Below are positions 8,340 through 16,909 of a DNA stretch of 64,000 nucleotides, one piece after another (the stretch's first letter is position 1; every line of letters starts with the position of its first letter). This stretch comes from an uncultured Dehalococcoidia bacterium (GTDB lineage Bacteria > Chloroflexota > Dehalococcoidia > Lucifugimonadales > UBA3495), in the NCBI GenBank assembly GCA_951813535.1, contig OX638345.1:3898608-3962607 (forward strand), written 5' to 3'. A model generated the notes under the pieces. It was not told where the DNA came from. It worked only from the letters and a program-made list of their open reading frames with translations, and did no database searches. A program made the position numbers and the translations under genes.

Positions 8340-9146
8340 TCAGCCTTTCCTGATGCACACCGCGATGGTGCAATCGTCGGTCGCCTTACCTGCGTCGCCC
8401 ACTTTCCGGAGCAGCGTCTCCAACACGGAATCGGGAGTTGACGCGGAGGATCGGTTCAGCGCCCGGTACAACGGGGTCCAGAACCGTTCGTAGGGCGCAG
8501 TTCCAAGAGATAGCGCAACATCCTGCAGCCCATCGGTGATGGCCGCGACGCATCTGACGCCGGAACCGGAAGTGACCGCGATTCGCGGCAAATTTCGCGG
8601 ATTGGTCAGAAACTTGGTCTCGTTGGCGAACTCGCCGTTATCCGGCTCGCTCAACAGGCGCCATTCGTCGCCATCGCCAACCACCACGCAGCCGTCGCCC
8701 ACATGGGCCACACCAACCAGTCGCTCACTGGCCAGCGCCAGCATCACGGTGCAGGCGTAGTCGTTCACGTTGACCGCACCGGCCGACTGGTGAGCCGTGT
8801 CCATCACGCTTCGTCTCGCGCTGCGCACGGCGCGCTGTAGGGCGCTCCGCAACAGATGCCCCTTGACGGCGATGGCTCGGTTCCGATCAAGCTGACGAGC
8901 CAGGCTGGCAACCCCGGCAGCGCAGGCCGCCTGTGCACCAAACTGGGAGTATCTGGCCGAACCGGCTCCATCACTCACCGCCATGATCGCCGCCGGCCCC
9001 AGACGCCCCAAGCACGACGTCGCCACCATCACGCTGTCCTGGTTGGGCGTGCCGTCCTTAAGATGGCTGGCGCCCTGCCGGCTCGCGTGGCCGGCCTGAA
9101 CGTTCAAGCCGCGACCTCTGCCTTTCCTGCGGGCTCGCTCAGACAT
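8340..9146 (-). CDS. PP2C-family (PPM) Ser/Thr phosphatase, YegK-like
   Basis: A 268-residue protein. Landmarks of the PPM fold are visible: QDSVMVA near residue 36, VSDGAGSARYSQ near 58 (metal-binding Asp and Gly), VAHVGDGCVVV near 145, AAITDGLQDV near 205 and the late TDDCTIAVC with its metal-binding Asp. Its ATG overlaps the vWA stop codon, and its stop lies about 14 bases before the kinase start. In TerY-P/YegIKL systems the phosphatase reverses the kinase; the same pairing is expected here. Confidence 0.92.
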   Translation of the reverse strand: MSERARRKGRGRGLNVQAGHASRQGASHLKDGTPNQDSVMVATSCLGRLGPAAIMAVSDGAGSARYSQFGAQAACAAGVASLARQLDRNRAIAVKGHLLRSALQRAVRSARRSVMDTAHQSAGAVNVNDYACTVMLALASERLVGVAHVGDGCVVVGDGDEWRLLSEPDNGEFANETKFLTNPRNLPRIAVTSGSGVRCVAAITDGLQDVALSLGTAPYERFWTPLYRALNRSSASTPDSVLETLLRKVGDAGKATDDCTIAVCIRKG

Positions 9147-9882
9147 TGATGGTGGTCCAGTCGGTGGGCGGCAGGTTCACCGCCTCCCCGGGCGTGCTGC
9201 GCGAGATCGCCGAGACCGACCGGCTCAGCCAAACGAAGAAGTCACTGAACCGCTGGCTGTCCAGCTGCTGGGGCTGGAACCGTGAGTTGGGATTGGGCAA
9301 CACTCGCAGCATCGCCTGCACCGCCTCAGCGTTCACCCCCACCTTGAAAATGGTCAACTGGCTCCCGCTCTCCATATCCACCAGACGCTGGTTGGCGCGC
9401 TCCATATCCTCCTGGGGGCTGGTGGGCAACCCGTCACTGAAGAGGACCATGATGGGGCGGAAGTAGGGCACGCCGCCCCGCCGGTACTGCTCCTTCCGGT
9501 CTTCCAGGAGGTCGCAGCCCCGCTGAATGGCCAGGTGCATGTTGGTGGCCCCGCCGGCCCTCATGCTGGTCTTGCCGCGTTCGCTGACGGTGCTGAAATC
9601 CCGCTCCACCCTGGCCTCGGTGCTGAAGGACAGCAACGCCACCTCCACCCGGTTGCGCGCGATCTCGTCGTCGATGACGGCCTGGTACAGGTCGTCAACG
9701 CCGCGGTTCATCGCGTCGATGGGACGTCCTCCCATGGAACCGCTGCAGTCGGCGATGATCAGGACGGGACAGCGCGGCTCCGGGTTGTCGGCAAACTCGA
9801 GATCCTCTATCTCGTCTTCAAACAGCAGATCCTCTTCGTCCGGCGCATCCTCGGGGAACCGTTCTTCCGTAACGTCGCTCAT
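9139..9882 (-). CDS. von Willebrand factor A domain protein, TerY/YegL-like
   Basis: A 247-residue protein beginning at the ATG at 9882, preceded by AAGGAG about 11 bases upstream. An acidic N-terminal tail (about residues 1-40) leads into a vWA domain with a MIDAS-type DCSGSMGG, a Thr in the GGATNMH loop near residue 110 and an FSDGLPTSPQ strand-loop. It fits the YegL/TerY member of the kinase-phosphatase-vWA triad, where the vWA protein probably acts as a metal-dependent binding platform. It is coupled by overlap to the PP2C gene. Confidence 0.92.
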   Translation of the reverse strand: MSDVTEERFPEDAPDEEDLLFEDEIEDLEFADNPEPRCPVLIIADCSGSMGGRPIDAMNRGVDDLYQAVIDDEIARNRVEVALLSFSTEARVERDFSTVSERGKTSMRAGGATNMHLAIQRGCDLLEDRKEQYRRGGVPYFRPIMVLFSDGLPTSPQEDMERANQRLVDMESGSQLTIFKVGVNAEAVQAMLRVLPNPNSRFQPQQLDSQRFSDFFVWLSRSVSAISRSTPGEAVNLPPTDWTTINV

Positions 9883-9935
9883 CAGATTTCTGCTCCTTCG
9901 CTCATGGGAGGCGATCACCGCCTCTATAACCCAAT

Positions 9936-10799
9936 TTATCGCCGACCGCCAGAATCGCGCCGGCGGCTATGGGCGCTCCGATCATCAGGGCTCGCCTCCG
10001 CCTCGTAGCGTCCGACGATGCTGGTCACGTGTGGATAGAGCGGCAATCGCTCCCTGCCATCCCACCAACGGAAGGATTCCAGCTCACGATCGTTGATCCT
10101 GGGTTCGCCTCCCGCGAGGACCAGCACCACCTTGTGGTCGTTGAAACTCCCCTCGTTGGTGTAGTCAAAAAGACGCTCGGCACGATAGGCCTTCATGCCC
10201 AACTCTTCGCCCAACTCACGGCAGGCGGCCGTCAGCGCCGCCTCGCCCTGCTCCATCCCTCCGCCCGGGAGAGAATACTTATCATGGCCCTTGTCCCGAA
10301 CCAGCAAATACCTGTCGTCCTTGACCACCAGCGCCGTGGCCCGCTGCCGCTTGCCTGGGCGCGCGCCACCGGAACGGCCGCGTTCCCCTTCAACCGTGTA
10401 ATCTCTCTCAGGCCTGGCGTTGCCCCTCTTGATATCCGCCCAGAGGCGCAGCGCCTTTCGGTCGCCCCCAAAGGCCAGATCCTCCGGCCGTATTCTTTCA
10501 GGGTTGCGCCAGCGGACATCCAGGCATTCTTTCTTCTGGAAACGAAGCCGGCCACCCACCCGTTGACCCACAAACACCTGGATGGGGCGCGTGTTGCCGG
10601 TGTACAAGCGGTGGGTGATCTTGACAACGATGCCGGTTTCTTCCCTGGTTTCCCGATAGGCAGCATGCCGACTGCTCTCGCCGCGGTCCACTAAGCCACC
10701 CGGAAGCGACCACTTGCCCTTCTTACTCCCATACCCCCGCTGTACGAAGAGCACCTCGCCCTTGTCGTTCTCAACCAAACAGAATGCAACGTCTCTCAT
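9936..10799 (-). CDS. Tandem NUDIX-domain hydrolase
   Basis: A 287-residue protein, started at the ATG at 10799 because the paralogue at 5385-5892 shares the following AFCLVEN segment; the frame is open upstream to 10949. It has two Nudix boxes: GLVDRGE with RETREETGI in the first half, and GGMEQGE with RELGEELGM in the second. A basic linker separates the halves. The gene opens the triad operon, 53 bases ahead of the vWA gene. NUDIX enzymes cleave nucleoside diphosphates linked to another moiety. With an ADP-ribosylglycohydrolase in the same operon, ADP-ribose-like or nucleoside-like metabolites are plausible substrates, but this is inference. Confidence 0.88.
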   Translation of the reverse strand: MRDVAFCLVENDKGEVLFVQRGYGSKKGKWSLPGGLVDRGESSRHAAYRETREETGIVVKITHRLYTGNTRPIQVFVGQRVGGRLRFQKKECLDVRWRNPERIRPEDLAFGGDRKALRLWADIKRGNARPERDYTVEGERGRSGGARPGKRQRATALVVKDDRYLLVRDKGHDKYSLPGGGMEQGEAALTAACRELGEELGMKAYRAERLFDYTNEGSFNDHKVVLVLAGGEPRINDRELESFRWWDGRERLPLYPHVTSIVGRYEAEASPDDRSAHSRRRDSGGRR

Positions 10800-11200
10800 A
10801 TCGTCAGATGCTCTCTTCAGCCGTCCCGCAAAATGTGTACGATTGACCCAGCGTAGCCGCATTATAGACCGCCTCACCACACCAGTGAATCTGGATCGGG
10901 GCGGCGGCACTGACACCCTGAAGTATTGAGCACCCGGATACGTCGACACTCAGCGACCTGCTCACCACACTCGTCAGCGGGGCGCCCAGATCAGTCCCAG
11001 AGAGCAAGGTGGCAATTCCTGCTGTCACGGCTTGCGAAGCAGGGATCAGTCACACACGGCACTGTCCCATGTATCGGAAACGGGAACGAAACTTTCCTCG
11101 TCTCTCATCAGCCGATCCAACATCAGGTGGTTATGCGGCTCATTGTCGATAATCAAGGACACCCGACTATCCGTACCCGTCCCGGTTCGCGCAACCGCCG
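10800..11200. other. Intergenic, probable leader of the NUDIX-vWA-kinase operon
   Basis: I see no convincing gene here. Short frames exist on both strands but look like GC shadows. The stretch upstream of 10799 must hold the promoter of the minus-strand operon unless it is read through from the truncated ADP-ribosylglycohydrolase gene; I could not identify convincing -35/-10 elements. Confidence 0.4.
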
Positions 11201-11752
11201 TTACGTAATGTGCTCTCTCCTCTTAGCATGGAGGCCAGAGGCGAAGTTCGAGATCAGTTCTTTCTCAGCGAGCTTTTCGCGCCAGCCCGAAGGTATCCCG
11301 TCGATGCCATAAAACGCTCCCGCGATCTGATCATATATGGCGGCCGTGGTATCGGCGTCGTCTCCCAGGTTCACCGCCATCCAGCACCCGTCCGCGAAAG
11401 TCTCCGACCCATTGAAGGCCCACAGGGCAGCTTCCAGAGATTTAACCACGTACCCACTGCCGACAATTTCCGGCGGCTCAAGGCGTTTGAAAGAACCGGC
11501 GGCGGTCTCGTCTATCTCGACGCACAGCGGAGCCCGTTCCCACAGTCCGGGAACCGGGCAGTACCTCTCCGATAGCAGTTCATCTTTCGGCGCCCCACGA
11601 AGGGCCCCGACAATCAGCCCGCCGAAATACCGGCAGGCGTCGATGCACGTTCTTGCACCGTGGGTCGTGCGGGAACTCTCGCCACACAGCCTTATGGCCA
11701 GTTCCGGATCCGTCGCGAAAAAGATAGTTTTCGGCGTGGATTGTGGGGGCAA
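11201..11752 (-). pseudogene. ADP-ribosylglycohydrolase, N-terminal third missing
   Basis: The 183-residue frame matches only the C-terminal two thirds of the family: a helix with [24 protein letters not shown], an SLEAALWAF-type segment, and the late metal-binding loop [22 protein letters not shown] (split here for reading: GDDADTT, then GAFYG). The first 100 or so residues, which hold the N-terminal DD metal site, are absent, and upstream sequence reaches the divergent GmrSD-like gene at 11910 without them. It is probably a deletion remnant and unlikely to be active, since both metal sites are needed. It differs in sequence from the kinase-fused domain at 5.9 kb, so it is not a recent copy. 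Confidence 0.75.
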
Positions 11753-11909
11753 TCATGAAGGCGGATTTGAAAGTGGCTCCATCGCGCTGGCATTTGCGTA
11801 ACGTTAGATTAATCCGCAGTCGGCGGCCAAGGGGCCAGTTAGATTTCGTCAAATATCTGGTATGGTTGCGCCATGATATTTTTCATAGGCAGTTTGTGCC
11901 GGAGGAATC

Positions 11910-14017
11910 ATGCAGGCCGTTAAACACGGTTTCGCACAGATAATCAATGGTCCCAAGCAGTTTGTGATCCCTGTGTTCCAGCGGGACTATGCCTGGGGAC
12001 CGGAACAGTGCGACCGGATGTGGGAAGACGTCCTCAAGGCTTCGGCCGATGCGGACGCTCAACATTTCCTGGGGTCGTTCGTGTACGTCCAGGACCAGGT
12101 GGGTGCTGGATTTGCGAGCTGGCTCGTGATCGACGGTCAACAGCGGTTGACTACGTTTACGCTGCTGATGGTCGCTCTCCGGGACCATCTGGCCGAAGTC
12201 GGCTGGGACGGCGGCGTTCCGAGTGTCGGGCAGATTGACGATTACTTTTTGAAGAACAATTTTGAGACCGGCGGTCGTCGTTATCGGTTAGCGTTGCGGC
12301 GGCGTGACGATGCCACGCTGCGGGCTTTGGTCGACGGCGACGACCCAGGCGAAGTCCGCGACACCTCTGAAGCCATCGTGTCGGTGTACCAGCGTTTTCG
12401 GGAGCATCTGGGCGCCGAGCGTATGGACCCCGCGGCCATATACGAAGGAGTGTACCGTCTGGTCGTTGTTGACGTGACACTAGAGCGCCCAGTCGACAAT
12501 CCCCAGGAAATATTCGAGAGCCTGAACTCCACCGGGGTTGATCTGGCTCAGAGCGATTTGATCCGGAATTACCTGCTCATGGGCTTGAGCGCCGATGAAC
12601 AGACGCAGCTTTACGAACAATACTGGAGTAGGCTGGAGGACGTGTTCCGCGCCGCCGGCGGCGGGTTTGAGGAGTTCCTGCGGGATTACATCGCGCTGAC
12701 CGAGCGTTCGACGACGCAGACACGGGCGGACCGGGTGTACGGTGAGTTCAAGCGTTTCTGGCCGGCGGCGGGCTTTGACGAGGCGTCATTGCTCCTGTCA
12801 GATATGTTGAAGATGGGGCGTTATTACGCTTGGTTCCTTCGTCCGTCGCTCTCGCCGGACCGAGGCTTGGCGCCGGCTCTCGAGTTCGCTCGTTACGGCG
12901 GGCTTGGGACTGTTCATGCTGCGCTGGTATCGCGGCTTTATGAGCTCCGGGATCGCGGTCGGTTGGGAGACGGTGACTTTGCCGAGGCGATGAAGTTGTT
13001 GAAGAGTTATCTGTTGCGCCGTGCGGTCCTCGGGTGGAACACGGGAAACTATTGGAACGTGTTCCAGCGGGTGGCTCACGCCCTGGAAGATGAGGCGGTC
13101 TTTGAGACGTTTAAGGTCGCCCTGTTCAGGGAGAGGGCCGGCAACAGGTTCCCGTCGGATGATGAGTTCGTGAAAGGCATCCAGGAACGCGACCTTTACC
13201 TGATGCGGGTCTGTCGTCATGTACTGGATACATTGGAAAACCATGGCCAAGATGAGGTCAGTCCCTTGGGAAGCTATTCCATCGAACACGTCATGCCGCA
13301 GGGCCTTGAGAATCCGGGAAGTGGAAGGCCATGCTGGGCGATAACTGGGAAGAGGTCCATCAGACCTGGCTTCACCGTCTGGGCAACGTGACCCTGGTCG
13401 GTTATGGCCACAATACTCCCTTGTCCAATCGGCCGTTCCTCGAAAAGCGGGAGCATCCGTTGGGGTTCAAGCACAGTGCCGTTCGGTTGAACTACTACAT
13501 CCGGGAACAGGATGAGTGGACTGCGGAGCAAATGCGCGAGCGCGGCGCTGATCTCGCCCATAGGGCTGTTGGGATGTGGCCCTATCCCGAGGCCGACGTG
13601 CTGATGGTACAGGACAAGAACGTAGCCGAGCTCCAGGCGCGTTCGGCGGCCCGGGACATCAGTAGTGTCAGCATGGGCACTGGAACCCGTGCCTTGCTGG
13701 AGGATTTCAGGGAGAGGGTTCACACGCTTGGCGAGGCGATCGCGGTTGTGGAAAATCGGTCGCTCTGTTTCTATGATGGCTCGGGCGATTTCTTCGCTGA
13801 GTTTATCCCGATGTCAGGGTATGTGAGACTTCTTGTGCCCGGCTCCTTTGAGGAATTGGAAGATACAGACGGAATTGCGGCGGACGCCAAAAGGTGGATG
13901 TGGATACCCAATGCGGTCCATACCGATTGCGGAGCGGTAATCGACGTGTGGACCGGGGACGGGGTGGAAAGGACGTTTCAATTGCTACGTGGGGTCTATG
14001 CGCGATTTCAGCCTTGA
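11910..14017 (+). pseudogene. GmrSD-like type IV restriction protein (DUF262-DUF1524-DUF5655), frameshifted
   Basis: The gene starts at an ATG with GGAGG four bases upstream. The N-terminal part is DUF262, with FQRDYAWGPEQ and the DGQQRLTTFTLL nucleotide-binding motif. The DUF1524 nuclease His motif IEHVMPQ lies at about residue 460. The frame then breaks near 13308-13316. The continuation in the next frame reads KWKAMLGDNWEEVHQTW, then HRLGNVTLVGY and SNRPFLEKRE, exactly the expected rest of DUF1524, so one base appears to be missing in CCGGGAAG. The last part (about 13690-14010) resembles DUF5655. Joined, the protein would be about 700 residues. GmrSD-type enzymes cut phage DNA with modified cytosines, using NTP. 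Pseudogene or sequencing error cannot be separated here. Confidence 0.85.
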
Positions 14018-14094
14018 TCCATAGTGGTGAGATTGCTGAGCCGGAGCAGTTGCCTGAACTACCTGCACCCGGTTGGAGTTTGTGCTGAAGCGGC

Positions 14095-14560
14095 CCAAGA
14101 AACGATTGGTCAAGGCAGACCCGGTACGGCGGGGAAGCCTTCGTGGCAGAGTACGCGGCTCTGACGGCGGCGGCCCGGCGCACTGAAGCCAAGATATTCT
14201 TTGCTGACGGAGCCCATTTTCAGGCGGATGCTGATCTGAGAGGGAAGTGGGTGCTGTAGGGAGGACCGGCGTTGGTGGATTCCACCAGCCCGCAACGTGG
14301 GGAGAAGGCCAGCTACTACTCGGCAGTGTGTCTGGAAACCGGCGAGGTGGAGGTGATGGAACTGGAGGGCAACAGTAACTCGGCTACCTCGGCCGCCTTC
14401 CTGAGTAAGTTGCGCGCGCGACACACCGAACCGCTGACCGCGATCTGGGACAATCGCCAGCCCATTGGGGGGACGTCTTGCGGGCCTATCTGACCACGCC
14501 CGGTTTGGACCTGCACCTGGTGAACCTGCCCAGCTACAGCCCAGATACAAGGGTGGCGTG
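14095..14560 (+). pseudogene. IS630-family transposase remnant
   Basis: The translated pieces give KRPKKRLVKADPVRRG, FVAEYAALTAAARR, FFADGAHFQADADLRGKW, then a TAG, then PALVDSTSP, ASYYSAVCLETGEVE and LTAIWDNRQPI. This is the DDE_3 core of an IS630 transposase, with at least one frameshift near 14150, a stop at about 14258 and further damage near 14470. The DEAH-type acidic residue is now Gly. The copy breaks off near the NLPSYSPD segment, so it is incomplete at both ends. Confidence 0.75.
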
Positions 14561-14599
14561 ATACCGCCCCAGTAAGCCGCCCGTCATCATTCACTGGGT

Positions 14600-14835
14600 G
14601 CTGATCTGAGTCCCCCAGGCCCCTTCGCTCCACAGGTTCTACTCAGCACCTACCCGTCGGCAGACTCGACCCAGATCCTAGAATGGTTTGTGTTGCGCTG
14701 GCAATTGGATGTCACCTTTCAGGAGGCGCGGACCCACTTGGACATGGGGACCCAGCGCCAATGGTCCGACCTGGCCATTGCCCGCACCATGCCCGTCCTG
14801 GACGACAATGACGACGGACATTCAGCCGTTCCGAG
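14600..14835 (+). pseudogene. IS701-like transposase remnant
   Basis: The fragment reads STQILEWFVLRWQLDVTFQE, then ARTHLDMGTQRQWSDLAIART. It closely matches the C-terminal catalytic region of the transposases at 18617-20534 and 19080-20444. Only this block is recognisable; the frame decays after about 14815. Confidence 0.7.
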
Positions 14836-14924
14836 TCGGAAAACGAGATCTATTGGAGCCCCAATCGGCGATTATGTCGGGGTGCGTTGCGCCTTCGTGG
14901 ATTAGGTTCTGTTGACATTTCGAT

Positions 14925-15113
14925 ATAATGGCCGCATGTCAAACACCAGACTATCACCAGAACAGTGGGCCAGGATTCTCGATTTCTTGCGTGGCTGCAC
15001 TGGCCTGTACGTCGGCCAGTAAGCGGTTTGCCGACGGTTTGTCGAGGCCGTCTTATGGATCAACCGCTCTGGGGCGCAATGGCGACTGCTGCCTGCCGAG
15101 TACGGTGATTAAC
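14925..15113 (+). pseudogene. IS5-family (IS427 group) left-end remnant
   Basis: The sequence GGTTCTGTTGACATTT and the following coding start MSNTRLSPEQWARILDFL are nearly identical to the complete element at 56060-56866. An internal TAA replaces a sense codon after TGLYVGQ, and similarity stops after the LLPAEYG codons near 15112. It is the left 190 bases of a related copy. Confidence 0.8.
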
Positions 15114-15301
15114 GACAATAAGGAATGCCTCGCATTGCCGCACCGAAAACGTTACCCAACGAAAGTGGCTGCCTCAAATAAAATGCCACCGAAAAGTCGG
15201 CAGCGGCGGATGGTTTCGCCGGCGCCGCCCTCGAACAGCTCGTTATGGGGCAGCAAATCGCGGTCGTAAAGTGTGCTAAGCGGAAGGGCCGAGGTCGTAC
15301 T

Positions 15302-16033
15302 TTACCCCATCGGTTCCATGTTCAGCTCGCCGTTGTTCGCGGCGGGTGGCCGTAGATCAATCCGGAGGTCAGCAATCTGATCCGGCTGGCTGGCGATGCC
15401 GCGGCGGTGGAGCGCGGCCAGCATATCCTCCTGCCTCGGCTGGCCGAACGCCAGGCGGTAGAGCGCCAGCGATTCCTGCAATTGATTCCACCGGTCCTGA
15501 TCGCGGCTCAGGGGAAGCGTCATTATTCGCCGTTGTATCCGGGCGTCGCCTGGATAAATCCAGAAGGGCGAGAGTCCGTCCGATTCTTGATAGTCTTCCG
15601 CCGCCGCTTCGAAAACGGCGGCCCAGGGGTCCGTGATGGGGGGTGCCAACGCCGCCGAGCGATGGGCGGCAGCCGCGTTCTTGCGGATGGCGTGCCCCTT
15701 GTAGCGGTCCACCCTGCCCTCGCGCTGCTCGAAATCAACGGGATTGCCGGGAAGGTTCCAATGCACGATGGAGTGGCACCACCAATGGAAATCGACCCCT
15801 GCCTGCCCGATGGAAGTCGTGGCAAGAACGAACGGCCAAAACGGCGAGTTGAACGCTGCCCTAACCTCGGGAAGCCTGGCTTCCTCGTGGCTGCGTTGCG
15901 TGCTGCCGAACCGCAGAGCGTACCGGCTGGGGAACGCGATTCCCTGGTCATCGAAGTGATCGATGTCGGTAGCTCGGTACACCGACTCCCTCAGGGTGAT
16001 GGCGCGCCGTGCGGTTAACGCAAGAGAGATCAT
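15302..16033 (-). pseudogene. Superfamily 2 helicase, C-terminal fragment cut by IS21
   Basis: The 243-codon frame begins at the IS21 edge and carries helicase motifs V and VI: TTSIGQAGVDFHWW and FEQREGRVDRYKGHA. These are typical of SNF2-like/DEAD helicases found in defence loci. The N-terminal RecA domain is absent; the IS21 end at 16033 marks the break. After the TAA at 15302 the same frame stays open for about 43 more codons (LYDRDLLPHNELFEGG...), which look protein-like, so the stop may itself be a mutation. Which defence system it came from cannot be told from this piece. Confidence 0.8.
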
Positions 16034-16128
16034 GTCACTTTACGCGGTCATTGACCCGGCTTTGCCACGGTCATTGACCCACCCTGGAAGCGTGGTAATT
16101 CAGCTAATATCAGGTTGCAGTTTGCCGG

Positions 16129-16896
16129 TCAATCACCTCCTTCTGAGCTGAGCAGGGCGCGGTGCGGGGACAGACGTTCCCGGTAGCTGGCGCCCTCGAT
16201 GACGATCTGATAGCTGGCGTTGGCCAGACGGTCCAGGGCGCTGTTGCCCAGGATGGGATCGTCGAAGAGGCTGAGCCATTCTTCGACGGCCCGATTGCTG
16301 GTGATGATGAAGCTGGAGGACCGGTGGCGGTTGAGGATGAGTTCGTAGAGGTCGGCGGACTGTTGAGCGGTGAGCCGATGTAGGCCCAGGTCGTCGAGGA
16401 TGAGCAGGTCGGGGGTGATGAAGGACCGGAAGGCGCGGTCCAGCGAGTTGTCCACTCTGGCCTGAGCCATGGCTCTGAAGAAGTCGTCGGCGTGGCTGAA
16501 GCGGACGGTGTGTCCGGCGCGGACGGCGGAGTAGCCCAGGGCCTGAGCCAGGAAGCTCTTGCCGACGCCGGCTGGTCCTACCAGCAGCACGTGCTCGTGC
16601 TTGTCCAGAAACTCCAGGGAGAAGACGGCATCCAGCAATCGGCGATCCAGGGTGATGGACGCCGTCCAGTCGAAGTCCTCCAGCCGGCAGGTCTCCTCGA
16701 AACCGGCGCCATTGAGGTGCACTTCGATGCGGCGGTGGGCGCGGCGATTGACCTCGTCGCTGAGGACGATCTCCAGGAATGAGGCGTAGTCCAGCTGTTC
16801 CCTTCGAGCCAGGGCGATGCGCTCGGGCAGCGTGGCGGCCATGGCCCCCAGTTTGAGGTTCTTGAGTAGAGGGGTGAGTTCGGTTACGCGGGTCAT
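16129..16896 (-). CDS. istB: IS21 helper ATPase IstB
   Basis: A 255-residue AAA+ protein started at the ATG at 16896 (TRVTELTPLLKNLKL). The Walker A motif VGPAGVGKSFLAQAL and Walker B LLILDDLGLH are visible, along with sensor-like ITSNRAVEEW. IstB assists the IstA transposase by assembling on target DNA. It is 13 bases downstream of istA. Confidence 0.95.
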   Translation of the reverse strand: MTRVTELTPLLKNLKLGAMAATLPERIALARREQLDYASFLEIVLSDEVNRRAHRRIEVHLNGAGFEETCRLEDFDWTASITLDRRLLDAVFSLEFLDKHEHVLLVGPAGVGKSFLAQALGYSAVRAGHTVRFSHADDFFRAMAQARVDNSLDRAFRSFITPDLLILDDLGLHRLTAQQSADLYELILNRHRSSSFIITSNRAVEEWLSLFDDPILGNSALDRLANASYQIVIEGASYRERLSPHRALLSSEGGD

Positions 16897-16909
16897 GGGT
16901 ATAATCTCC

